Under the pieces are notes generated by a model that was not told the DNA's origin, did not search any database, and saw nothing but the letters and a program-made list of their open reading frames with translations. From Paramyrothecium sp. XJ0827 (taxonomy: Eukaryota; Ascomycota; Sordariomycetes; Hypocreales; Stachybotryaceae): a DNA stretch of 64,000 nt. The stretch is from contig JAJFPB010000008.1 in assembly GCA_020881915.1 (NCBI GenBank), positions 3,038,001 to 3,102,000 on the forward strand, read 5' to 3'. Below, piece after piece: positions 23,330 through 34,384 of the stretch. Made by a program: the position numbers and the translations under genes. Position 1 is the first letter of the stretch; every line of letters starts with the position of its first letter.

Positions 23330-24006
23330 TGTGACTCAAGGTTCGTCGACTCGATTGGATTCACCTAAAATACTGACTGAAATGGTTCAATTAGGCTGTC
23401 GAGGACTGAACTCCAACCTTACAACCATGTGCATTGTCATTCTTTAACAAATGAATCATGTGCATTGCCATTCTTTAACAAATGAGGGGCACACAAATCC
23501 TTGCAGCAGTCTGAACTCCGGCACTTTCGCAGTATGGAAGAACTGGGGAAGATGTGTGGCTATCGTTTCGTTGGTTTCCATGTATCTAAATCTTATTGCT
23601 CAATGTCCAATAACATTGTGTTGCCACAAGTTCGTGCCAATTGATTTCACTCCTTCTACTTCTGACTTGAGCCGGGGCAAGCTTGCTAGGGTACTAGCCC
23701 GCTACATTTGCCAAACGAGGGTGACTGCATGGGTTCAGTCCGATAGAGCTCATGTAGCAGTTCACATTATCTTAGATTTGTGTTTGCTTAGCTTTCGTAA
23801 CATCTCATCATGGGTACATCTTCCCTCCTTAAAATGACCCGACTAATACTTGTGTTGCTTGGTCTAGCTTTCCATAAAATCATGGTTTTTCTGCTAGAGT
23901 GGGCAGCCAATGCTAGCCGCCTTTGCACAATTGAAGGAAGTCAGATGATCAGGCCAGCTGCTAACTTAGTAACTCTCTGCACGAGCAGGGGTGTCGCGTC
24001 ACTGGT
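23330..24006. other. Intergenic
   Basis: Contains the 31-bp duplication listed next. No supported gene. Confidence 0.5.
23426..23487 (+). repeat. 31-bp tandem duplication (2 copies, one mismatch)
   Basis: The unit starts CATGTGCATTG at 23426 and again at 23457, each copy ending TCTTTAACAAATGA. The copies differ at one base (gTc / gCc). Confidence 0.9.
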
Positions 24007-24013
24007 TATATAA
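24007..24013 (+). promoter_or_regulatory. TATA box of the HET gene
   Basis: TATATAA, about 126 bp before the ATG at 24139. Confidence 0.4.
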
Positions 24014-24138
24014 CAGGCTGCAGCCCCCTAGCTCAGAGGGTTCGGCTAGCATTAATCGACTTCCTCATCGAACCATCACTGACCACTCAGCCGAAAGACC
24101 ATTCTTTCTAGGACCAATCATTTGACAAAGGCGCAAGT

Positions 24139-26263
24139 ATGATGGGCAGCTTTGATTCCTCGAACCTCTCGAAATCGGCGGGTGACTGTATGACCTGCCA
24201 ATTTCCATCGTGGAAACACGATCACTTGCTCTCCCTTTTTGCTTTCCCAAATAAGGAGAGCGCCAAGGCTTGTCTAGGTTGCACAATTTTGTACGAAGCA
24301 CACAATTGGGCTCTGTCTTATGCGGACAAGCCAGCTCATTACATCCACTTGAAATATAGCCTGGGTGGGGTTTTCATAGAAATTATGGCTAATCAGATCC
24401 TCGAAATTGACGTTTTCACACTTCCTGGTCAGTAACAGTCTTTTTGCCGTGGGCCAAGACTAAAGTCCCTTCCAGGTCAGCCTCGTCTGAAACACATCAG
24501 ATGCGCGCCTCTGCTCCCAGTTACCACAGGTCTAGAGTCCAATTTACCTCGCATTGCCTCTTGGATCGAGTCATGTGAACAACAGCATCCCACCTGCAGC
24601 GAAACAGAGGGCTTTTCTCCTCCGCGCCTGCTGGACGTGGGGAGTCCGAGCGGAAGCTCCATATGCTTGGTGACGGCCAAGAGTGTTCGCTATGTTTGCC
24701 TCAGTCACTGCTGGGGAACAATGCAGCTCAAGCATAAGACAACTTCGCAAAGCATGTCATCAAATACTACGGGAATCCCCGTGGACGAACTCCCGAGGAC
24801 TTTTCAAGACGCTATCCAAGCTACAAAGACCCTCGGCATCAGGTATCTTTGGATTGACTCTCTCTGCATCATCCAGGATGACGTAAAAGACTGGGAACAA
24901 CATTGCCAAATAATGGGAGAGATCTATCGACACGCATACCTTACCTTAGCTGCCGGTGCAAGTTTTGACGGCAACGGTGGGCTACATGTTGATCCTCCCA
25001 ACGCGTACATAAAACCACATCGTTTCACAGTCGATTTGGATGGAACAGAGCATGAAATTTACGTTCGCCGTCGAGTCCGTCACTCAGAGGTCGGGGCGCC
25101 AGATCGTGATAACGCCCTTCTTCCTTTAATGACTCGTGGCTGGACACTGCAGGAGCGGATTCTCTCCAGAAGATTCTTATGCTTCGGGAGGTACGAAATA
25201 TTCTGGGAATGCTTAGAGGATTCGTCGTGCACCTGTTCTGTGGTGGATGGTCCATTTAATGAGCGCGTCAATAAGTATCCAGCCTTTAGCGACAACCTTC
25301 CCATGAAGTATTTATACAATCACCTTGACGAACTAACACATGTCGAGGTGGCAAATGCATGGCGCAGGTTAATCGCAGAGTACTCGACTAGGAGGCTCAC
25401 GGTCAAGACAGACAAACTCGCGGCACTGGACGGTATTGCAACCAAATTCAAGGTAAGGTTCACTTGTAGGCGGCTTTCAGGTCATTATGGTCATGCAAGC
25501 TTACCTGGAGTAGGCAACGCGGAGTAACAGTAGTTTGACGTGGGGACTTTGGTCAGACACCCTACGTGAAGATATGATGTGGTACGTCACTGGCGGACTT
25601 TCTCCACTTGGACGTCCACGATCTGGCCCTACGTGGTCTTGGGTATCTGCAGCGGATGTTCCGATTGACTGGAAGAATGATCTTCATCCTTCCTACACGG
25701 TGCAGTTGATCCTTCAGGAACCGCATACTCTGATGCTGGAAGGCCAGAATGCATCAAGCGTTCCAACCGTGCTCGTTTCAGGTGTCCTGCTTCCGATGAG
25801 TCTAGAATTGCCTGACCAGCCGGGACTCCAAGACGTGTCTTTTCTCGTGTACCGCTGCGTGATCAGCGTTCCCGATGCTTCTGCATTTAATGCAGCGCCG
25901 CTCAGCATCGGACTGATGAAAACGTCCGTCGAGAGACCGACACCAAATACTGCGCCTTGGTCTGAAGAACTCAGGACAAGAAAGTCAGATGATGACACCA
26001 ACCTATTATTTGCAGACTATCGTTTCTGGGGCTCTCAAGATGAGCTGAAGGAGTCTTTGCGGGATATTGTGTTTTGTACGACAGCAGTGAAAATAATGCC
26101 AATTGATCTTGTCCTGGTGGCTGGGTTTGTCCTTAAGTTGGAGGCAGGTGGACAAGGAGGTACTCCACGGTATCGGCGGATTGGTATTCTCGAATACTTT
26201 TCATCGCAACCACCTCATTCCTGGAGACCTAGCGGAGTCTACATGTGTTTTCAGCTAGTTTAA
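24139..26263 (+). CDS. Heterokaryon-incompatibility (HET) domain protein, about 671 aa
   Basis: Exons are 24139-24427, 24476-25452 and 25514-26263. Intron 1 is 48 nt (GTCAGT...CAG). Intron 2 is 61 nt (GTAAGG...TAG) and was chosen because acceptor 25513 is the one that enters the downstream frame without a stop. The N-terminal part has a 'CMTCQFP...CLGC' cysteine region common in HET proteins. The HET core (residues ~170-350) is canonical: 'YVCLSHCWGT', 'LGIRYLWIDSLCIIQDD', 'GEIYRHAYLTLAAGAS' and 'RGWTLQERILSRRFLCFG'. A C-terminal 'GLWSDTLREDMMWYV' and 'SGPTWSWVSA' also match family members. HET proteins trigger cell death on non-self recognition in fungal fusion; the partner here is unknown. 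Confidence 0.9.
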
Positions 26264-26796
26264 TGTATACTGCGGAAATTGGTTTGACATTATTATCTCT
26301 TATAGACTGGCATCCTTTATAGAGATACGATCTTCAAGTTGCCTCCACCTGGCCTCAACAACCAGCGTCTCCAAATACATCGCAATCCCAAACACTCTTC
26401 TTTCTCGTACAAAGTTGCCATATTACTGAATCAGCCTTTAGTCGTGCCAGCCTTCAACATGGCGCTGAGGCAAATTTGAAAACAGAAAACCTTTTTTCGG
26501 ACTTCGTGCAGGCATAAAATTGCCTCCTCCCACTCGCCTTGATTCGTTTAAGCAAGATGTTAAGACAAGGCGCTGATAGCCCAGAGTTTTACCTAGGACA
26601 GATAGAGCCTTGATATTCGAGTTGATGTGGCCGGACTGCGAAGGCTCGCACACGCCTAGGGCAGATTCCTTGTGGGCTGCAAGGCCAAAAGCCACAGCCT
26701 GTGGCTTGGGACTGGTTTCTAATGCTCGGTATTGACAGCTACAGGTTGTTGAGTCAAAAGAAGTCCATTATAGTAGTCAGATGGATGCTTCCGGAA
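26264..26796. other. Intergenic between convergent genes
   Basis: No gene seen; 3' flanks of the HET gene (+) and the regulator gene (-). Confidence 0.5.
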
Positions 26797-28460
26797 TCAC
26801 CGTCCCAGAATGTTGAGCTCTTGAAACAGCTTACAGCAATCCAAATCACCACCCCATTTTCCCAAGCTGCCGTTGTACGTCTTGAGAAGTTTGGCGACTG
26901 ATTTACCATCCCATGGCCCGGCTCGGCCAGTCCAATTTGTTAAAAGCCTCTGTGCTTTTTCCGTGAGGTCGAGGTCGGTTGCGTACATGCAGGTGTAGAA
27001 TAACGAAGCGAGCGTAGCGCCATCTATCGTATAATCAATGGGAGAAGCCATCTCCAAGATCCAGGATCTTCTTTCCGACAGGGCTTGCTCCACGTAGTTA
27101 AGCATTCCGGACATCGAGTTTCTGTGAAGCTGCTGGGCCTTGATATGCACCGGCATCACGTCAACCATGGCTTGCATGCCAAAAAGCTGCACAATGTCTT
27201 GATAGCAGCTAGCACGCTCCCGAGTGCCACGACTCGGGGCATTGGAGCTCTCCAAGTAAGCCTTATAGCGTTCCAGTATTTCATTCCCTCTCCTAGCCAG
27301 CCGGCTGTGTCGTTCAATGACCACAGAGGAGGACCAAAATGATGAATCTCCTCGCTGACTATTGATCTGGTAGTCATATCCCATAACGTCATTGATATAG
27401 TCATCCACTGCTCTGTATGCTTCCTGCAGGCACATGAAAGCTTTTGGGATACAATCGTCATTGTCCAATCGTGCTTCATCACAAAGACGGCTTGTGATGA
27501 TCAACGGCACTTCGAAAGAGAAGAGACGTTCTGAGTGTTCTAATAGACGGAAACATTTAACCACATCTTGAAGCTCGTGAATAGATAATGCGCTGCTATT
27601 TGACGTGTCGTTTCTTCTTTCATAAGTTTCTGGTGTACTACTGAGTAGTTGTCGAATATTGAAAGACTTGTCAATTATCGCCGTACCACTTTTCAAGTGC
27701 ATAATCGCCGCTGTCTGGTCGGACCTGAGATTCTCTATATTGATGAAGATGAGGCAGCATGTTAAGGCCAGAATGATCACATTGGGCGCATTATGTGACA
27801 TATCATCGTGAAGTTTGTTAATGGCCATATTGTAATGGTGGTTGATGAAATATTCCAGCTTATGGATATGACTGCGGTCTGTTACATAGGCATACTTGCT
27901 AACAGCAGAAGCCGATCCGGTTTCGAAAGCTTTATAGAGATGATAGCTTGCTCCTAGGGCTACCGTGGCATGTCTGACGGCATCGCTAGAATGTGCTAGC
28001 CTCGGGGCTAGATAGTTCCAGAATACTGTAACATTTTCGACATGCGTGGTAAAGCCACTGTAGGTAGCTACTTTGAAGGCATGGAAAAACCGCTTTTCAT
28101 TCTCCGTGCCCTCAATGTTACTCAAGGCGGAGTGAGGACCTTGAGGAAGAAACGAATGCGGATGATGGCGGGATTTTGGCATGGCAACCTGCCTGATTGT
28201 GACGTACCCGTCGCAGATACGACTTGTAGAGGTGCATTTTCGACATGCAGGCTTCTCTTCGTCACACTTGATTTTCCGTATCCTAGAAAAAGATACTTAG
28301 TACCTGCCAAGCCTACCATGATAGAATGGTCTCCTTACTTGCTGAAGTCGGTCCAAATTAGCTCGGTCTCTGGTCGCTCCGTAGATCAAGATACGTACCA
28401 GGTTTTGCACCCTGTGCGTGACTTTGACTTGGTCGTGTGCAGGCCTTTCATTGCGTGCAT
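26797..28460 (-). CDS. Zn2Cys6 transcription factor with fungal-specific C-terminal region, 516 aa
   Basis: Proposed exons on the minus strand are 28460-28399, 28341-28339 (3 nt) and 28282-26797. The N terminus starts MHAMKGLHTTKSKSR. The zinc cluster then reads GCKTC-KIRKIKCDEEKPAC-RKC-TSTSRIC, six Cys in standard spacing. The second Cys codon and following Lys exist only if the 3-nt exon CAA is included. Its introns are 28398-28342 (57 nt, GTACGT...CAG) and 28338-28283 (56 nt, GTAAGG...TACTAAG...TAG). The rest is a long helical middle region typical of fungal regulators ('FWNYLAPRLAHSSDAVRHAT', 'ILALTCCLIFINIENL', 'HLKSGTAII'). It would bind CGG-type sites in the nucleus. Targets unknown. 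Confidence 0.85.
28339..28341 (-). other. Candidate 3-nt microexon in the zinc-cluster coding region
   Basis: The triplet CAA sits between a CAG acceptor (28343-28342) and a GTAAGG donor (28338). Adding it turns TG|G (Trp) into TG|CAA|G (Cys-Lys), restoring the second zinc-ligand Cys. Skipping it gives one 116-nt intron and a cluster missing a Cys. Confidence 0.6.
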
Positions 28461-29738
28461 ACTTGAGCGAACACAAGGTACAAGTGACACAGACGCGGCG
28501 GTTAAGTTTGAGTGGCCTGATGATAGCATGGACCAGAAGATGCCCTGCACAGGATGCTGCGGACAAAGTGTGTTGGGTCGTCTTATTCTTGATACCGACG
28601 AATCGGGGCGGGGTCAGGATCCACTCATATCGGGCAGCAAAATGAGAAATTCTCCCGAGACGACCAATCAAATGACTACAATTGTGGTCGTGATAAATAG
28701 CATGCGGGGCGGATTTGATCAGCATTCGTCTTACCTATTTGCTGATCTCGAATGAGCAAAGCTTCCCTTCGAAGTACCTTAACATTTTAGCACATTCTCT
28801 GAACCTATCATGATAGGGTTAAAGACCAAACCAAAATGATAACAAATACTACAAGATATCAAGGTCCAATCGTTCCGTAGCTTGTTGCAATGCGTTGCTT
28901 ACCGGTTCAACAAAATCATATGGAGGTATTGTCACATGCGCAAAGCAGCTTGCAAAGGTGAGCGTGGCTCTAGTCCTATTTGGTACATCCCGCATACATG
29001 AGGGGGCTGGGGCACTAGCATCGTACTCCAAGGGCAACCAAGAGCTCCTTAACCACTTTGAGTCCTTCTCATTTGGATGTGGTGGGGATGGAACAGACCC
29101 AATAACCGCATGGGCGAAGTCTTCACTGGCGAACGATTACGAGAAACCAGGTACCGCCACTTCCGGATGCACAATGAAATGAGACTCATGTTTAAGGTAT
29201 CGTATAGATGTCAAGATAGTATTTAAGAAAGATGATGCAGCGTGCGTGCAGAAGGCCGCTCGACTGTTGGTACACGGGGGCTAAAGCCATTTTTATTCCT
29301 TGTAACTATATCCCCTGCTTACTTGCAACCTGTGGTGGATGATTCTATTCAAGTCGCAAGATCATGAGCGCGCTCACGACGCTAATGTTTCGACTACCTG
29401 GAAAAAGTCATAGATGCAACCTCACTGTCTAGTCAATACATGAATTCCCCAGAAAAAGAAAGAGATTCATTCTGAGCGATACCTAATCTACGCTTAGCGA
29501 AGAAGGACGCCGACTCGATCCCATCCTTCTACTCTTCCTCAGTAATCTTTTTAAAATTTACACGTTATAAATTGAGTTCTCTTGTTTCTTAGGTTATCGA
29601 ATTATGTGCTAGGTGCAATCATACCCTCGATCTCCACTCCCACTGCTAATCACTAAAAGCCAACCGCAGAGGCCTTGTTTTCTTGGACTCCTTCTAGTAT
29701 GGTTTTTCGTGGCTTAATTCGGTCCACTTCCCTATATT
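28461..29738. other. Intergenic between divergent/tandem minus-strand genes, one fragment
   Basis: Apart from the fragment at 28849-29136, no gene supported. Confidence 0.4.
28849..29136 (-). other. Unidentified coding-like fragment, 95 codons
   Basis: The minus-strand frame from 29136 to the TAG at 28849 reads like real protein ('SEDFAHAVIGSVPSPPHPNE', 'KDSKWLRSSWLPLEYD', 'RATLTFASCFAHVTIPPYDF', 'ERLDLDIL'). No clear start codon or upstream exon was found. It could be the last exon of a gene that has lost its 5' part. Family not recognised. Confidence 0.3.
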
Positions 29739-30625
29739 CTAAGCAGAGAACGTCTCGGCTCTCTTATTGGCAGTACCCTTATAGACAGCAGGTCCTGGCA
29801 TAGTGTACGTTTGTGGGCGGGTGTGATCATTGATATTAAACTAAGGCAACATGTTAGTATATAATAACTTCCAAGCAACAGTCATTCTTACTTTAATGTT
29901 AGCGTCATTGTTTGAGGCGTATCCAGGGATAGCAGTCTTGTACGAGCTGCCGGGCTGAGCTGTACCAGAGCCCGTAACAACAATCTGGGCACACTCCGCG
30001 TACCACTGAGGGTTGTTTGCCTGATGGAGGGCAATTAACTCATGTCGGATGAGGTAGTTGCCCGGGGCGAGTCCGGTGGGAATCTTGCTGGACCACGCTT
30101 TGTTTCCGCCAACAAGCTTGGCGATGTCCCAGCCAGAGGGATTCTCCGAATCCAGGAAGACCTTGACGCCGTCGCCGTGGAAGCCACCCTCATCAATCTT
30201 GAACCATTCGGCCCCGGAGCCATCACAACTACTGAACGAGCCCGCGCACTTGTACATCCAGACCATCACTGGGCCTTGGGCATGAGTCCATTGCTGCCAG
30301 GTTGCAGTCACAGTGTCGCCTGGCGCAGCTGTTGCACTAAGCGTGGCCGAGCGACCGCCGTTACAACGGACCTTGGAATCGCTCGCAGACAATGTTGGGT
30401 TGTAGTCGGGCCATTGCCACTGAATGACATTAGGGGTGTTGCCTGGTGAGAACCCTTGATATCTGTACATATGTCTTAGTCGTTGTGAAGGTCAAGACAA
30501 GGTAGATTTTGAGATGCTCACCCAGGATAATTTTTCCCTGCGATGTTGTAGCTGGTCACAGCGCCATGTGCAGCAACTCCTGCTGCGAGCAGGATCGGCG
30601 CAAGGATGACGGACAAGACTGCCAT
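29739..30625 (-). CDS. AA9 lytic polysaccharide monooxygenase (former GH61), 258 aa
   Basis: Exons are 30625-30522, 30462-29892 and 29840-29739. Introns are 59 nt (GTGAGC...CAG) and 51 nt (GTAAGA...TACTAAC...TAG). The signal peptide MAVLSVILAPILLAAGVAA is followed directly by His20, which becomes the N-terminal copper ligand (HGAVTSYNIAG). The second histidine-brace residue is His95 in 'WQQWTHAQGPVMVWMY'. The axial Tyr is Tyr189 in 'NPQWYAECAQIVV', with Gln187 two residues before. The conserved 'PGNYLIRHELIALH' segment is present. There is no carbohydrate-binding module; the C-terminal 'PGPAVYKGTA' tail is usual. It oxidatively cleaves crystalline cellulose or related glucans outside the cell. 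All residues needed for activity are present. Confidence 0.95.
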
Positions 30626-31957
30626 GATAAGCGAACAAGGTCCACAGCACAGTATATGTGGAGGCGTTTGGCGTTAGCACAGAGATGTATAGAAGCAGAG
30701 AGTGCCGCTGATTGAGAAATGCCAAGTTGCCAACGAGGAAGTTCACAGTTATTTATTGTGCTCTGACGCGACGCAGCTTTACTTGGTTGTTTGTCTCTTT
30801 AGCCAGCAACTTGGTGCCACCCTTCAAATTAGGGACGTCCATACATTGCATGCCTATCTTAGCAACAACTTCGTTCCCTGTATCCTGGAAAGTGACATTC
30901 CGCTGAACCTCTTCCGGCTGCGATGAAACCCCTCGGGTCACATGGGATGTCATCTCGGTATTACTAGGCATGCATAGTGGATGACGGCAACAGAGGTTCC
31001 TGGAAAATCGACGTATTAGGAAATGATCTTGAAAAAATTAAATGCACCGGATATTGATGTTCCGCGTTGCAGCTTTGATTCAACCACTCTAAGATATACC
31101 TTCAAAGTTATCAGGAACTTCACTTGTCATGAGATCTTCTGCATCAATGTCTTTGCGATTTAGTGTACGAGAGTATTGTGCCAAACGACGGAAGAGGAGC
31201 ACAGCTGTCAATTAAATGCCACGGGGGCCTAACTGAGTGTAGGGCATGTTGAACACAGATCTGGTATTCAGATTAGGTGATCTGCAAGTTCTCCATTCAC
31301 TGAAGATGCCCTGCGGGCTGATCTAGGCTAAGTATCCATCAACATTTAATATAGCTACGTGCTACATTGTTGCGGAGCGACTATACCCGCTCCTTATTCA
31401 GGCTAGTTACAACAAAGTCAATGAACTCATCGTGCATCTAGCTCAGGTTTGCTAGTTTGCCCCGAAAAGCCTACCCATGGGTCTGAAATTTGTAGAGACG
31501 CTTCAAGATATCTCAGCCATAAGTAACCATCATTCAAGCTCTCACAGAAATGTGCTGGTAACAACCTTGTGGCAAGGTCACACTTGGTGCGCTTGGAAAG
31601 GAAAGTACCTCGTCCAGGAGGAGGATGCAGCACCACTTATGAGCAAGCCGGAAGCTGTCTGTAAGTTGTCTTCGACCTCAACCGCCGTCTCACCAAGATT
31701 ACCGCACTTTATAGGAGACAGCTGTTTCTTCATGTTGTCTGCCATGCACTCCGCCTATCTAGATTTGAGTCTCAGTCGACCGAGTCTCTTCTCCTTTCCT
31801 CAGCATCGGCTGCCATGATTTGAGTAAGTCGAATAAAGCAACCGGGCTAGCTAGCTAGATAGAGATTACTACGACTAACCCTTATACTATTATTACTGCC
31901 AGTGGGAAGCTTGACACAAATTTTCATCCTACCAGCGACGCGTTGACTCCCTCGCCT
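30626..31957. other. Intergenic, no supported gene
   Basis: Promoter side of the LPMO gene, then short frames without recognisable domains (for example 31477-31818 +). Confidence 0.45.
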
Positions 31958-32104
31958 GAAAAGGATTGGAGGTTAGAGGGCACGAAAAGGGTTGCCGCCG
32001 AACTCAGTGGTCTACCATTGAGTATGAACAATTCTCACCTTCCATGCGACCCCGGCCGTAATATATCTTACGAAAACTATCTAACCCTACGGAAGAAGCA
32101 TTAA
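31958..32104 (+). pseudogene. Relic of an NB-ARC-type NLR (ARC region)
   Basis: The frame 'EKDWRLEGTKRVAAELSGLP' followed by '...ISYENYLTLRKKH' matches the 'LSGLPLALDQAGAYI...S..YL..Y' helix pair in the ARC part of fungal NB-ARC proteins. The Ala-rich 'DQAGAYI' stretch is scrambled, and the frame stops at TAA 32102-32104. No P-loop or repeats were found nearby, so it is a fragment. Confidence 0.35.
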
Positions 32105-32552
32105 GGGGGCGCGAAACATTGGAAGCTTTTCTTCGCGTACGTGAGCCATCCGATATTTCCATTGCGTGGCCAACCAGTGTACATTTGCGGATAGAGCTAG
32201 CAGCCCTAATTATGATTTTATCCTGAAGCTAATTGACGTCCCATATTCGATTCCCTCCAGAATTTGAGCTTGACTCGCTGTTCAGATGATTTGAACAAGA
32301 ATGGATACTGCCACTATAGAATAGGCGCTTATTTTACAATCTTGGAAGCGTGAAAGGTCTCAGGAATCCCCTTTTGGGGTTGCATATAACCTGAGCTATA
32401 TGCGATAATTCGGCATCAGTCATAGTTGTTATGTTAAAGGTGTCGCATCAACGACTACCGCGTCTGACTTCACAGTCTTCTCACACTAGACATCTTCAGC
32501 CATCTCCTGGCTTACATCCCTAGCCTCTCTCAACACAATTTCGACACAAAAG
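32105..32552. other. Intergenic / leader region
   Basis: No gene seen. 32480-32552 is a CA- and pyrimidine-rich leader for the small gene that follows. Confidence 0.4.
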
Positions 32553-32838
32553 ATGGCCAGACATGAATTGCCCTTCTTCTGGGGTGGTGATTATGAGGTT
32601 GGGATGTTCGCCGGTGTTGGCGCCTTCACATCTCGAGCATGGACTGTCCACCGGGCCCCCGAAACAAAAGAAGTAATCAGTGTTATTCTTGCGCTGTTGG
32701 AGATGGATGATCCAACTTACAGTGCATGGATATTAGCCGAGGTAGCTGAACCCACGGAAACAAATTTGCAGCCTTTGACTGGCGCAGCAAGTTCCACTTG
32801 CAATGCTCGAGTATGCAAATCAGTGGCCGTTGTTATAA
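32553..32838 (+). CDS. Small hypothetical protein, 79 aa (two exons)
   Basis: Exons are 32553-32741 and 32788-32838, separated by a 46-nt GTAGCT...CAG intron. Spliced, the end reads 'WILAEQVPLAMLEYANQWPL', more protein-like than the unspliced read-through. The start MARHELPFFWGGDYEVGMF follows a typical leader (CAACACAATTTCGACACAAAAG type). No domain is recognised, and it could be a truncated piece of a larger family. Confidence is limited by length. Confidence 0.4.
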
Positions 32839-33147
32839 TACGTACTATCGTCGTATTGTTGAAGGTCCACACTATAGTCTAGGTTCTTTTGGGTCAAAGG
32901 GAAGAAATCTCGACTAGGGGTTTAGTTGAGCTAGTAAGATTAAGGTAAGCAGAGGATTAGGACTCTGGGGTCTAGGATATAAGAATCAGGTATTATTTTA
33001 TATTAACATTTAATTTTACAGCTTAAGGGCAGTTAAAGCATTGCATAAGAAGAGGAAGAAAATGTTAAATTTTTAATTTAAGTGAGGAAAAGAGGGTAGG
33101 GAAGAGCGAGAGAGAGAGGGAGAGAGATAAAAAGATATATTAAGATA
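32839..33147. other. AT- and purine-rich intergenic stretch
   Basis: Contains a purine run (GAGAGAGAGAGGGAGAGAGAT near 33108-33128) and TA-rich sequence. No gene. Confidence 0.5.
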
Positions 33148-34384
33148 TTATATATTCATATTATTATTAGTATTTATAATAGTACTAGTATTTGTGTCAG
33201 TATTAGAGCTCGTAATAATGCAGATGTTCGAGTTGCTATTAGTGTTCGCAATGATATAAGTACTCGAGCTACTTTGGCTGCACTCGTTCCTGAAAGTGCA
33301 TTTAGTTAGGAAATATTTGAAAATCTGGAAACACAAGTTAACTTACTCTGTTGTCTCATTCATCATCGTCGAGTATTCAGGCAAATGATGCCTTACACGC
33401 ATCCTGCAGGCAGCATCCAGTAAATCCTGCCAAAAGCCTCCCATGGTTAAATTATGGAAATTGCACCACGTCCAATGTGACTATATTATATTAGTAAAAA
33501 TTTAAAGGGCTTATTGTAATACCAACCTTGGTTAAGCAAAAGTTTATAAATGCCAGGACGAAGGATATCCATCGCTTCGACATAACACTATTAGTTAATA
33601 CTGGACCACCACGAAATTCGATTGTACCGGAGCCTCCAGGTAGAATATTGTCGAAGTTCCACAAAACGTACCTCCCTTTCTTGGGGTCGGAGTTGTTTTG
33701 CATTAAATCGCGGAGAGCTTTCTCATCTGTCGTGAATCGTATAGTATCCCACGACGCTCTTACATGGCCCACTCCATACTTATTTTCTGCGTTGTTAAGA
33801 AACGAAGAGTGCTTCGTATTCCTCACGCAATAACTGTTATTGCGCCGATAAAATGGAAGCATCTATAGGATCATTGGTTCCCAAACTATGACCCCCAAAG
33901 CTATAAGCTGAAGGTCACTTATTGACCATCCGCTTTGAGGAAATGGTGAGACGTGAATATGGCTTCCGCACTCGAGTGATGGCTCAGGCCTTGCAAATAC
34001 TTGACGCCAAGCATCCCAAAAATGATCTATCTCCTGCTCCCACGGATCATTTGTAGATAGAATAGGTGACACAACTTCTAATGGGACTAGTTCATGTTAG
34101 AACATAAAATCACGATGATGGTATGGATCATGATACGTCTTACTCATTGGGAAATCGGGGGTTCCCAAAGAACCATCCTTAGTGATCCACCACTTATCGT
34201 AGTGCTCTGCATGTTTGCGATAGCTTGTATCCAGTCTATCAGCTAGAGCTTTCAGGCCCCTGCTTTTGAGTGAAGAAGCAAGCTTCTTATAGTGGGTTTT
34301 TCGCGATACAGGGTAAATAACCGTTAAAGGCTGTGCAATGAGCTCGATCTCAATACCAAAAAAGTACGAGCTGGGGTTTGCCAT
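33148..34384 (-). pseudogene. Putative amidoligase gene broken by one in-frame TAG
   Basis: Exon model on the minus strand: 34384-34144, 34086-33527, 33480-33347 and 33289-33148 (introns of 57, 46 and 57 nt; branch sites CTAAC and TACTAAT visible). The product matches fungal putative amidoligases: 'FGIEIEL' at the N terminus, 'WWITKDGSL', 'IPLEVVSPIL', the signature 'CGSHIHVSP', 'SISDLQLIALGVIVWEPMI' and 'LPFYRRNNSYCVRNT'. A TAG at 33865-33863 (codon 155 of 359) interrupts 'EPMIL*MLPFYRR'. Both sides are in the same frame and otherwise well preserved, so the break is recent. CAG to TAG is a RIP-type change. The final exon encodes a low-complexity Ser/Thr/Asn tail and is the least certain part. 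ATP-grasp-like amidoligases join amines to carboxylates; substrate unknown. Confidence 0.7.

Noticed and set aside
24025..24060. tRNA-like 'TAGCTCAGAGG' and 'GGTTCG' words
   Set aside because: The A-box-like and B-box-like words are only a few bases apart and no cloverleaf can be formed.
28042..28755. 237-codon open frame on the plus strand
   Set aside because: Antisense to the Zn2Cys6 regulator and its 5' exons, which have clear domain and splice evidence.
30042..30449. 135-codon plus-strand frame
   Set aside because: Antisense shadow of the AA9 LPMO.
33836..33865. Idea that the amidoligase TAG is removed by a short intron (GTCATA...TATAG)
   Set aside because: It would be about 30 nt, below fungal intron size, and would delete conserved residues ('VWEPMI').
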